The notes below the pieces were generated by a model. That model was not told the origin of the DNA. It made no database searches and worked only from the letters and a program-made list of their open reading frames with translations. The position numbers and the translations under genes are program-made. Below, in pieces: positions 31,086-43,800 of a DNA stretch of 64,000 bases; position 1 is the first letter of the stretch, and every line of letters starts with the position of its first letter. This DNA comes from Tubulanus polymorphus (lineage: Eukaryota > Nemertea > Palaeonemertea > Tubulaniformes > Tubulanidae), in contig NC_134026.1 in assembly GCF_964204645.1 (NCBI RefSeq), positions 29,902,650 through 29,966,649 of the forward strand. The letters run 5' to 3'.

Positions 31086-33881
31086 TAAAATTGTTTGAAA
31101 TTCTTTGTTTATTTAATTGGCTACTTTGAACTTTGTTAGTTCACCAGTCAGCGGTTTTTTATTATCTTGCAATCCACCACTTTTTTCAACCCAATATCCC
31201 CCATGATAATGCAATTATATCAATGGCAATACAGCTTACCACTTTAAACCGGACACGCTGACACTTGTTGACCGGTTAGAAGCGACTGTTGAGCTGCCGA
31301 AGAGTATTACGAAATTAGCAATCTTTTTGATTGTCACTATAGCCATCAGGGGCGGATCCAGACCGTATTAGCCGTATTGCCCAATACGGTCTAAAATTTA
31401 AAACGCCCATCGAGATTCCTCGGCAATATTTTTTGACGGCATATAAATTTCACCACCCCGGGTCCCGCTAATTTGATATAATGTCCACTGATGATCGGTT
31501 TGATTTTTATATGCAGAAGCAGAGTCCTGAATAGAAAACTTTGCCTTTGAAGGGGGTACCCAGTATACCGTGATAGCACTTTTTGGTCCGAAAGTTTATT
31601 TTCCTTGAACTTTTGTGTTAAAATTAAAAGATAGTGTCGTAGACTGGTTGCCTAGAAGATAGAGACCGGCAACCAGTCTCGGTCTATCGATGTATATGCG
31701 CATGTGCGAAGCATTTATAGCGAATAACGAGTGACGTTGTCCCGCAGGTATTCCGTAGGATGGAGAACATGCGCACGACAAGCAAAACTGGATGGCAGAA
31801 ACCTCTTGTGAAAAAAATCGCCTCGTGGATGTTAGAAGAGCGAGAAAGCTCGATATCATCCATGAACCTATTGCATTAAACAAACCAAGTTACCGAATTT
31901 TATTTCTTTCACTGCAACAAATACATATCTTGATTTTAACCAAATGGCTTAATAATTCTAGATCTATCTAAGCGAGGATTCACCTGTCATTTTACATGCA
32001 TCTAGTCGGCTGGGTGCATGTTTGAATCTGCCATCGGGTAGATGCGCTTACTTTACGGCGTATCGGGCAATCATTATCAAACGACGTAAATATAATTAAC
32101 TGATCTTTTCACAACTCGATATTATATATGACAAACGCAGTTTTCCTCTCTTTGATTCTGGCCTCAGGCTCTCGATAAAAAAAAGAACGTCTCGCCACCA
32201 AATCATAGACAGCTTCTGAAACCGCAATAAAAGAATCAAAATGATGACACGTCGATCCACGGCTGAACAGCGACATCATTCAAGCGAAGGATTCAGTCAC
32301 AATCGACGTTTAAGTGCATGAAGCTTTACACAAACAAACCGAACGAGACGTTGCATTTACGTTGATTAGGTCAAATCAACGAACGCTACTCGTGATGCGG
32401 ACAAAACTAAATATACGACAACTCTCAATCAAACTCGCCATCAACAAACTTACAGGACCAATTTGTTCCTCATTGATATCAGCTGAGAATCGGGAAATTC
32501 AATTGGAAACCTTGGAAACGATGAAATTTGATAAACCACCGGTGTGGATCAGTTTTGACGTGTTTTGCCGATAAAAGAAGAAAGCTGCCGTCCGGGTTTC
32601 AACTGTTTACACAGTTTTGTAACATTATTTTCATTTCAAAACGAGTAGTTTGGTGATACATCAGCGTCACACAATAATGAGCAGGTATTATAATGAAATA
32701 AGACAATAGAAATAATTTCAAAATTACAGTCAACAATGACGCGCAATAATTATTATTTTCTCCACAAATTACATTCTTGGATTTTGATGAACGAATTTAA
32801 ATTCTTGTTTTGAATGACTTTTTTTACAATTGGTATTGAGATCACTGATTGGTTTAATATCAATAGCAAAATAACAGTTGATACTCTATGAATACAAAGC
32901 AATCTATAAGCGACGCCGGCGCGAACACTGTGTTCAAATTATCAAAACGAATTCTTCGGTGTACATGTTATTAGAAATGAACTGGATCGTGTTTGACAAG
33001 TTTGCAACGTTGCAATGGATCATCTAATACACCTTCTCGGTTTGATTACGTAATGCGTTAGATACATGATACAGAAGCTGATTAGCAATTAATCATCGAT
33101 CGATTTATTGCGATTAGAAACGGGATCTTATTTAATACATGTGGAAACATATAAACCGTATAGATGGCACATGCGGGGATAAAGATTATTGTCGTTTCTC
33201 TGACGCATCGTAGATATATTTGTGATATTCGCGTTTTGCTCATCCATCGGAAAATATTAACAAAAACACAAACGATTTTATAATTCTTCAGCAATATTCT
33301 AAAAGTTGCGCACAGCATCCTCGGAACATGTCCTTGTTGTTTCACGACATTCATCATTGTTTGACTGCGGGTAATTTATGTACACTATAAACGGCCTGTG
33401 AACCGATTCCTACAATACAAATTCAAACGATATCAAATTCTCGAAAATTCCGAATTAGAAACACATTCGAATTTGTATCAGACCCGCAATTCAATCATTA
33501 CACAACGTTGAATCGCTTACCGTCATGTTACTGGTTATTTTCTGCGACGAGGGTTCAATTCCATTCCGCGGCGATGATTTTCCTGTAAAAATTTAAGTTT
33601 GCATTAATCTGAATATCAGACGATATCGTATTACCCCCACCTGGTAACCCCCAAGCCTGGCCCACCATCCTTGATTCGGAACAACGACTACCTCTCTAGA
33701 GCTTTTATGATTACTTAGATTTATAAAAGGTGATATTGACTCAAAAAACATATATTCACCAATTTTCAATATTTTGAACCTTTTTGATGATGCCTGTAAT
33801 GGTCAATGATACGTGATCGTTATGTAGGAATTTCACTAGGAGTGTTGATTTTATTGGGCCGATATAAGAGAAATAAATGTT
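31086..33881. other. Intergenic region between DOCK and the CCAP precursor
   Basis: No recognisable exon. Contains a short hairpin at 31642-31678 with arms GACTGGTTGCC/GGCAACCAGTC, similar to one at about 61793-61817. A TTTATT at 33850-33855, 27 bases below the CCAP stop, could be that gene's poly(A) signal on the minus strand. Confidence 0.5.
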
Positions 33882-34826
33882 TCATACCATCGTGCTCTCG
33901 AAGGCTCTGTTTCCCCATAGATTTCTCAGGAGATTAGCTTTAATAACATTATTGTTCATTCGTTCCAAGCTTTCGTCAGAACTTCCACTACTGATGTCCA
34001 CTTCTCTCTTGCCTCCCCCGTTCGCGCACCCGTGAAACGCGTTACAGAACGGCCGTTTTCTGGCGACCGGTTGCGCACGACTAGCCTCCAATAATTTAAT
34101 CATTTTGCGAATATTTCGCTCGGTGTTTGAACGTTTGCTGGCGCCATTACCGCAGCCGTAAAACGCGTTACAGAATGCTCGTTTCTTCTTCGTTTTTGTC
34201 GCGTCTATCGACGATGATCTCGATGACGATGGAGACATCACTCGCGCAATCGCTCGCGATATTAACAGTTTTTTATTCTCGCTACTTGTCCGTTTTCTTT
34301 TTCCATACTGACCGTTACCGCAGCCATAAAACGAATTACAAAACGGGCGCTTGGATCGAGTCCTATCGTTATCTTGTACGTGTTGATTGACTTTTTGTAT
34401 TAGATCAAACGTGTCTACCTCTCTGCTATCGTCCCGTAGAGTTGTCGTCTGCGGAATTTCCTGAAAATTTTTTTAGAAAATAACTTTTGATAACAAATGG
34501 TTTCTCGAGTTCATGCAATCTTATCTAATCAATCAGACCTCTGTCCTATCTACAAAAACTATTAATATGAAAAAACTCATTCTAACGGTTAAAATAGTTA
34601 AGGAAAGGTTACTTTCTATTGAGTAAGTCTTATAACCTAGTATAGTCGTTTTTGTGAACAACACGAACTCTAGATATAAGTTGCTAGTCTTCACATATTA
34701 CTTGTGATAAAAGAAAAATACATTTACGATAACCTGATTGGTTTTCTTTCTTACCTCTTCAAATAAAACTTGAGACAATGTACTAGTCACTGCTACTAAT
34801 AAACATAAATATGTCTGTACCAACAT
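33882..34826 (-). CDS. CCAP: CCAP-like neuropeptide precursor with three cyclic peptides
   Basis: Secreted prohormone. Exon 1 (34826-34755) starts with a 24-residue hydrophobic signal region, MLVQTYLCLLVAVTSTLSQ, and splices in phase 0 to exon 2 (34460-33882). The precursor is 216 aa. Three copies of the crustacean-cardioactive-peptide core (X-F-C-N-X-F-X-G-C) sit between dibasic cleavage sites: PFCNSFYGCGNGQY before GKRKR, AFCNAFYGCGNGAS before KR, and PFCNAFHGCANGG before GKR. The first and third end in Gly before KR and can be amidated; the second cannot. Arthropod CCAP is PFCNAFTGC-amide, and molluscan precursors (conoCAP-like) also hold three variants. Cys3-Cys9 would form the disulfide. 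All three have one more residue between F6 and the second Cys than the conoCAP-a spacing, matching CCAP itself. Confidence 0.93.
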
Positions 34827-37800
34827 TGCTCCACGACTGCAGATCAGTTCCGTTACAATTTTCCTTTTTCACTCAAAAGCTGAAATATGAACAAACATTA
34901 TTATGATATATATTCAATTGAAAATCTAACATCTTTTTATTTGAAAACGAATAGAAACTAAGTCCACCTGTAACAGAAGCAATGTTTTATGGACATGCAG
35001 TATTCCTTCGAGATGACGTTTATTGTTATAAATTGCATGCGATATGGATTGTCTGATTGTCTGATTGTCTCTGTCTCTTGCGCAGTCATTGAATCACACA
35101 TAACACGGACTATGGAGAAAATCTCAAGCGATGAACTATAAATGAAGGTCAACACTTTTTATTGGAACGAACAAATTTAGTTATGCGGCGGCTGGAAGAA
35201 CTGAGATATGAAGTGTCTGCAGTTACCGTGAAATATCGCTCTCATTTTATTCCAGATCGACTCTCGATAGTAAGAGAGCGGAAATAGAAAATACTGAATT
35301 TTCTTTCATTAACAGCTAGGAGATATTTTAAACCGGATTCCGCCATTGTTTGCGATATCTTTTTATGTATTAGAATTGATACGAACTCTTTCCGTAGCGG
35401 AATGTTTTCGAAGGAAATTAACATGACGGCGTCGAAAAGGCGAAATATTAATGCTTTCCCATCATGCCTCGTCCCAGTCCTGCTGGTCATAGAAACAACG
35501 TGAATAACTATAGCTTCTAACGAGACGCCAGAAATTGCCTGGCAATACAATTTAAGGCGGTACCTCGCGTTTGGTGCGGTCTAATGATGTTTGAAACAAA
35601 TTTGGGTATAAAGTAGTAATTGGGCTTTGGCCAGGAGGTAAATCAAAAGATTTGCGATTGTCAGAGAACGTATTAAGAGAATCTTTGAGTGGCGAAATGT
35701 ATCGATGGTCCAGCGATAGTTTAAACTGTCGGACCGGTTCTGTCGATCCGTGGCATATTAAATAAGCCATATTATGCATAATTATTACATACCCATTGTG
35801 TTTATATAGAGTTTTGCTGATAACTAAAATAGATTTAGATATTTCCTAAAGTATACGATATCAGAAGTATATTTTATTGATTTTAGTATCTTTGAATTGA
35901 GATAGTATTGACACGCCTGTAGAATCGAAGGAGCCTACCGACAGCAAAATAATAAATGATTTTGAGCGGGTGTTGAGTCTATAAAAGAGTTGAAAGCTAG
36001 ATCGATACCTGTTTTTTTTAACCCGCCGATGCGAGTTTGACGCTCGTCGTACAATTAGCCAGCTTCAACCTCGGTACCGACTTCTACCACAAATAAAAAT
36101 ATTTTCTTCCATTTCGTGAATACATCTACTCATTGATTCCCGATACTGATAATGACTTATGATTCATTATATTGCCTTCCACCGGCCAACTCCCGTCGGA
36201 TTGAGTGAAAACAAACGATTTATCAATAAATCGAACAAAAGGACGATCGAGAGAATGATTTGAAACGACAAATTGGTAATCACGCGAGGTTCACCCCGAC
36301 CAACGAGAAAATAACTATATAATTTCAAATCTATAACACGGTGTATGCCTCTCAATTTTGAATATTCTTGTTTCAGTTGCACAGTCCTATTTTCAATGTT
36401 TTCATCCTAATCAAATTTTAATGAAGAGCTACAGAATTTACTTTTGCTTAATAGAAAATAAATCAATTCATAAAAGTTACTCGAGAAGAAAGAAGTCACG
36501 GGTATATGCACGCGCTGTCAATGTGTAGCCGATTGAGGCTGTATATATCTGGGCATTGCCAAAAACGCATGTAACCACTGATCATGAGCTAACTGTCTGT
36601 AAAATTCCCTAAACGATGGTTCATTACAGATTGTCTGTTAGACTATGTGTAACCCGATAGAATCGTTAAATAAGCCCGGGCAGCAAAAACAAGCTGTATC
36701 TCACAAACTGAATTATCTACCGACGAAAAATAAAATGGGACCCTCCGCTTGATCTAGCGCGGTGAACCAAAGTTTGGTTTGTAAGCTGATAGAACTTGAT
36801 GACGGGAAACGTTTAGACTTAGTCAAATCACTGCCTTGTATTTCTGTAGAAATTTTTCCAAAATGTCCAATCCGTCTCATATATAATGTTTGCGTAAATT
36901 TCAAAACGACAAAATCTATTAAATAGTGACGCCGTGCTTCCGGTTCCAGGTTGCTTTATCGGCGTTATTTGATTCATAATTGATGAATAAATTCAAGTTG
37001 TCTGCGGCAGAAAAAAACACTGTAGATGTGTTAGATGAAATAGATAATCCCCATTAGATGTATACGTACATGTACAAATGCGCAAATTAGAAAGTAATTT
37101 ATATGATTCAAATGGTTTGGAATGAAATACGTGTCTATATACAATTACATTTACGGATAAGTCTTACCAGTTTAGAAATAGGCGGAATTATTCTATCCTA
37201 ACAGTTGCATCTTTCACTCAGTATCAACAAACAATATACCCTTTGATTAAACGCTATGACTATTTTATTGGTTCTACGGTCGACTGTAGCAAGCGAGGAT
37301 CAACCAGGATCGCTAGTGTGCATTCGGACAACGATGCCGACTTTCTTCTGAAATTACTCAAATTCTATGAATGATGAATTAAAATCGCGCGCTATGAATC
37401 CTAAAGAATAATGTGAGTTTATCTAGAGTCACAATTTGTGTAATTTCTAATGTGGGAGGCTAAAAATCTAGATGAAACTAACATTGAAAATGAAGTAAAT
37501 TTTGATCTAGTCCTATTGATGCGCACGCCATCTAGTGGGGTAGCTTGCGGCACGGGGATTAGAGTCTTTCTTTTTTACTAATTGCAGAATGAGTTCAGTT
37601 GTTTGTTGAATCTGCATTTGAATATAACCTGTTATACCTTGGCCTTACAGGTTGGCCAGAGGGTAAAGAAGGATCACAATAGCGTATCTAACATAGATAT
37701 GTTTTAACGATATTATGGATGGTATCACGTCACATGTTGTAAGCGCTGCTTCTAGGAATTCTGAATTTAACCAATGCGGGGGCTTCTTTGACTCAAAAAA

Positions 37801-40800
37801 GCCATATGAATTCCTCGAGGCAAGTAACCTTCTGTAATATCATAAGCCGTCGTGAATGACAAATAATCAGATAATTATTTTCTCTGGAATCAGATTTTCT
37901 ATAGCCACGGGAATTTTGTACTTTTAAATGGTAATATTTGCAACAGTGACCAAAGATTTCGAATCTGAAAATGTTCCGACGACAGAAGGAAATGCGATTG
38001 GACTAAGAATATTAAGCCTTTATAACGAGTCCCAGTTGCATGTGATGAAGCGTGATGTTTGACTCAGTAATAGGTTACGGGGGCTATGCTGCCGCCGATA
38101 CACAGTAAATCAGTTGTTGATTTGAATACATTCAGAAATATTAATTAAGTAAGTAGTGAATATTGATTAGGCGCAAGCATAATTGACGTCAAACGCTACT
38201 GCTGTTAAACACATAGATACTTGCGACGTAGATTTGTTGCAATGAGATCCACTTAGAATGGTTTGAATAGGAATTTCGAAAGAAGTTTGTGGTCTAATAT
38301 CGACAGCGGGCTTCGGACTTACAGTCTAGTATGGCAAGTCGGTGATGTTTGACCTTAACAGGAATAGTTAACATCTTTAGCACACATCAAGTCTTCGTTA
38401 AGCACCCGGTCCACTAATGATATTTTGTACATCGACGTGGCAGGTTTTCATTACTTTTGGCCGGACGCCTTCCAACATAATTCCTGGATACAGTCCATAT
38501 GAGCAGAAAATGGGCCGATAATGAACTAAATAAATCAACAGCACAGCTATCTCTATACATGTATATAGGCATATAGATCGTTGTGTGATATTTAGTGGAC
38601 ATCCATCCTATTATTTACAGGTTACTGAATGTTGAGTTGCTGATCCGATGAAAGATTACAGTTGTTTATGCACTACGAAAGTAGTTGTTCCATTATTTTT
38701 CACCTGGCTGAAGAAATATGTATGAAGAGAATCCATTAGGTAGAGATGTGATGACACATTTCGATATTCACCTGGGGTTAGCCTACATTTTATACAAGTA
38801 CCTATACGTATCTATCACTTAAGCAATTTCACATCAAACTGCTAACATATCAAATATATTCTAGACACACCACATTCACTGTAGCAGTTATTTCATTCAG
38901 TCGGTTTTACTCGTGGTTTTGGGCGTTGTGCTAGACGGTTCAACATCAATAATGATTTGTCGTTGAGTTCCTATCATCACCAAGTGACAAGAGCCCTTGT
39001 CTTAATTGATGCATGACCAGAAACATCAGTGAACAGGAAATACTGAACGCTACGTTAAGTTTGCTCTTTTACCACTGAATGATACACGATTTATTTTACA
39101 TATGTATTTTTCGGTTTGATTTGAAATTAATGAAGTTGTCGTTAATCAAATGGTTTTTAGAGGATGCAAATTTTCTTCTTATTTATCGGCAACAAAAAAT
39201 AGATAATGCATCATGTTCCTACTAAGCAACCATATTCAGTGATCAAATACATGAAAACGGGAAAAAACCTGTCGTATGCTATATAGAAATGTATTCGTGA
39301 AATGATCATCAGAATGATGAAACACTTATCAAAGAAATTCTTCATCAGATTTATTCGAGTTTACGTCACCAACACTTTTAGACTGAATGCCTAATTCTAG
39401 TAGAGAGTGGTTGAATTAATAGAAGGCATTTCTAAAAAAAAAACTCCTTATTCAGACAAATTCTCTTTGAATGTAAGGTTCATTTGTTTCCGAATAGAAG
39501 CTTTATATGCGCATTGCACGGTCAGACTGTTGGAAATCGAGTCCGCAGTGAATGGTAGCAATTAGTTAGCGCTTTACCTCAATTCGCGGTAAATCTGGCT
39601 ATATTAGGCCTCAGCAGTCATTAGCTAACTCCCGTAAGAATACTAAATATTCAGCCATTCGTCTCAGATTAGTGTACTTTTCCACTTAAGATCCGAATTA
39701 ATATGTATTATCAATGTATTGAAATCTCTACACGAGACATGATATAGATGGGAAAGTTAATGAAGTAGTGAGAATAAGTGGGAATGTGTCGCTCTATGTT
39801 GATTCTATCGTATCTCATTTAACAAACGAGATGACGAACTGTCATTAAGGTAACGCACAGAAAAACGAATAATCTCCATAAATTAGTGTTTTATTGTCCA
39901 TAGTTTCCCTAATCTATAAAGTGTAAAGGCTTAGATATTCAAACGACTCGTTTATGATAAGTTTAGGGGATAGTCTCTAAACGTATCCCAATTTGCAGCA
40001 GGAGCCATTATCCTGGCGGAATTACGCATCGTGAAAGTTTGTCTCGGTCCGTAATAAGTTTTCAACAATTTTTTCTTATTTGATATTTTTTGTTGGAAAC
40101 AGGGACTGTTCGACACGAAGGCTATGATGATGATATTATACCGGTGCCCCGGGGTGTGTGCTAATTAAAAGCAAATTACGCCTATAAAGTAAAGCACTTT
40201 TTGTCACTGACCTCGCTTCAACGTATCGAGTCTTCACTGTACACGCGATCATGTTATTTTATTGAGCCATCATCTCTAATATATCATTCAATAATGAAAT
40301 TATGATAGCTAATTACGAGCGATATTGTAAAGGCTGTTTTTAAAAGTGCGTATACGTCTGAGAAACAGTAGGAAGACGTCGTCGTTAAAGAGTACGTGGC
40401 TTGAAAGCATCACGAAACGGCTTTAAAAATCGGGAGAAATTTAGAAAAGGTTTAAATTGAAGGTGTGTCTGCTGGATGCGAGGGTGCTAGCAGGGAATCG
40501 CATTATCTGAGAATTAAGTTAAACGCTTCCAAGCAAATAACATTCGAGTTACAGATACCTGATGGTATACTGAGAGCCGCGCAACTCATTTTTAGAATAA
40601 ACCGCTGAAATTAACGAGTTTAATGCGATCTACCCCGGGCAAATCATAGTCTCAGTACTGCCACCAGAACATAATTTTATCAAGACATTTCATTCTGAAG
40701 TAGATACAGTTAGAGATAATGAAAGACTTTGAGCCACCAACACTCACTAGTATAACTGTCTCTTCTAGTTCACTAATATCTCTTTATGTCATTTGAGATT

Positions 40801-43800
40801 TATGATATTTTCATTGCATCGCCTACGTATTTTGTTTTCAATATCTATTATTTGTGAAACATTTGTCCTGAGCATATAGAGTTTTCTTTATGAATATCCG
40901 CGAATAAGACTCGCTAGTTGAATTGTATGTGAAATAAATGTTATTCTAGTCCCTGTTTAAGATTATGATACATAGTGTTTAGAACTATGATGTCAGGTCG
41001 GTTAATCTGACAGTCACTAATATTAATGATGCCCTTCTGTACAAGTAAAACCAGCGTCTTGCGAATCGTTGATATTGCGAGAATCACCGGGGCTTTTTCT
41101 GTATTATACAATAACCAGTGAACTCCTTCAATGTCACGTTATAGTTTACCGAAACCCCTGATGTTATATTCTGCGTGACGAATGAACATGTGTGACGATT
41201 GAAATAAATAATTCAATTATTCATTCAAATATATAGCAACGACGACGTCACTGTGACGTAATGTTACATATCTCGATGTGGATCGTGGGTAAAGAGTTCA
41301 GAGAAAAGCGAAAACAGTAAAAATCTCTTTTACTAAATGAGACTGATGTGAAAAATACTGATTTTCCGAGAATCTCTGAATCCAAAGAGTTCCACAAAGG
41401 CAGGAGGCAACAGATTGGAAGCAACGTGCGCCAAATGTTTTAAGACGTTAGGAGTGTAGGGATTAAATATTGCCTGCCTGGGTAAGGAGTGGACAAGGAG
41501 CTACATTTTTAGACATTTTTTGCTTCCTTATTGATTTCTACGACATGAACAATTTGGATCCTCCGGAAATAGCGTAAACTACTGGAACCAGATGTGTGTT
41601 ATGTTTGACTCTAGAGTTAAACAGCTGATTTCAAAGTTTAACTGTTGAATCGGGTCCAGATTATGAAATGTTGTTCGTCATTTTGTAACGGGAAGGTGGG
41701 AGAGCGTGTATCAATATGTTTATGGTCTATTTGTGTAAACTGTAAAGGTCCCACTGGCGTCGACCCTTAGGAGGAAATAATCACCAGTCAAAAAGATTAC
41801 ATTTCACACGGAACATCATACTGTCGTTTTATTGCTGTTTCAGTATGTGTTTGCCCTAAGATAAACTGTAGCACATGTATGGAGCCTTTAAACCACGTGC
41901 TGAAAATATCAATCGTAAAGAACCTGGGTATTCGACGTTCAAGACGATTTTTAGTCCGATCAAAACATAAAGAACGCGGTGAATATTTACTGATTCGATA
42001 TACTTCATATTTATCGAATTTATTGCACTCCCTCCTGATGCAAGAACTTCTTCATGAAAGACTAATGAAATTCTGAACACCCCAGACTCGATTCGTTTGG
42101 AGATTACCACATGTTACGAGCGGTATACACCAATAACGTCTTTTGTTCTCTGAATTTTTTGTAACTTTAATTTATTTTGATTAATTGCCAGTAATCAATG
42201 GCGATTAATTCATCGTTAAATCAAACCCCCAGTGATTTATTAGCTAAAAATTAACCAACGGGTATAAATAGAGTTGGCAGCATTGACCTAAAGTGACTTT
42301 TAAGTATAATTACTAGTAAATGTGCAGATACTGCGAAGATAATGTCAGTTTCAAATTACATCGTATCTTCTACTACAATTTTATATCTACATCTGATGGA
42401 AATATCAAATTACCTTAGTCAACATTTGAAATGGAGATTTAATAATCATTCATCGTATTTTCAGATGGAAATTTCTCGATGATTGCGTATATATGACAGC
42501 ACCATGTGTGCTGATTTTGTAATATCTGTACGTACATCTTGTTAGGAAAGGTGAACGTGTGAGCGATGTCTATTAAAGGGTCTCGGAGTCTAAAGCTGCG
42601 TGACCATCGAACATTAACCGCAGTGAAGTGACAGGCTATTTTCAAAGAATACCCCATACCACGCGTCTCGGGGAAATAAAATTACGACGAAAATTATTGA
42701 ATCGATGTTTAAAACGCACACCACTGGTTCAGCATCTTCCGGCCAGTGAGCCTTCGGGAAAATGCCTTTTCATACACGTTTTCGATCGTTGCTTTTTCGG
42801 TCGAATCACGAAACTAACTCTCTCGTTAACAGGAAACAAATTTCCTTAATTGACGGTTACGTGGGTTTTAAGTAAGGATAGCTGTGACCACATGCCTGAT
42901 TCTGTGTTATACAAAGTGCGAGGTGCGCTACCCGGTATGTCTCATGTAAATATAGGTTTGAGTGATTGTCACAAATTCTGAGGAGGTTTTAAGCCAGTTC
43001 TATGTATATACGTAGACATACTGAACTATGTGGCGCTTAGTGTCATCATTAAAGCATACATAATTTCAGCTTTATCAAGAACAGATCGATGATGGCTACA
43101 CCCTCGTCGGTTTTTGATAACTTCATGTTTTAGATAAAGTTAAAGGCTTTTAATCCTTTTAATCTTATTACGTAGGCAGGCAAACAGCAAAGCTCATACG
43201 TGTAGAGAAATTGTAAGAGGCTCCTCACAAAAATGTGCGAAAGAAATGACCAAAGTGACCAAACCAAAAACGGACAATTACTATGTGTGTGTCTTCACAC
43301 AATTGCTGAGTGTTTTTTTTCTGAACAGATACGTTACACGGTGGGATATGTGTATGTACATAATTCTGTACTGAAGCGCAGTAATAGTAATAATGAAATA
43401 GTTGACGTTACTCTGTAGGATAATTGGATCTGCAGATGGACACGAGGGAAATGACCATTGATGCTCGGCGTAAAGACTCAATATTCATCGTCGGTTATTG
43501 CGGATTATCCTTCTTATATTTGCTCCTCTCATCAGCTCAAACACCCTCTAAAAGGCTAACCGAATGATGTCATGTGACCATAACGGAGTTATGATATGAC
43601 TTTGAAAAAAATATTTGGGTTACGATGACTTCATATTGGGCAAGGGAACGACGATAGGTTAGTTTTAATAATATAAAAGGAATCACGAACCCGCAGTCTT
43701 ACTAGCATTCATTCATTAGACTGACCGGATTTTGGGGGCGACGTAGATTTGTAATCGTCACGATATCGTGTTAATTTCATAAATGCAGATGGAAACACCG

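Noticed and set aside
35242-35550. 102-codon minus-strand frame in the gene-poor region
   Set aside because: No motif, no splice partner and no family recognised; frames of this length are expected in 13 kb.
36167-36382. Hydrophobic 71-codon minus-strand frame, considered as a receptor fragment
   Set aside because: One hydrophobic stretch only; no receptor motifs and no neighbouring exons.
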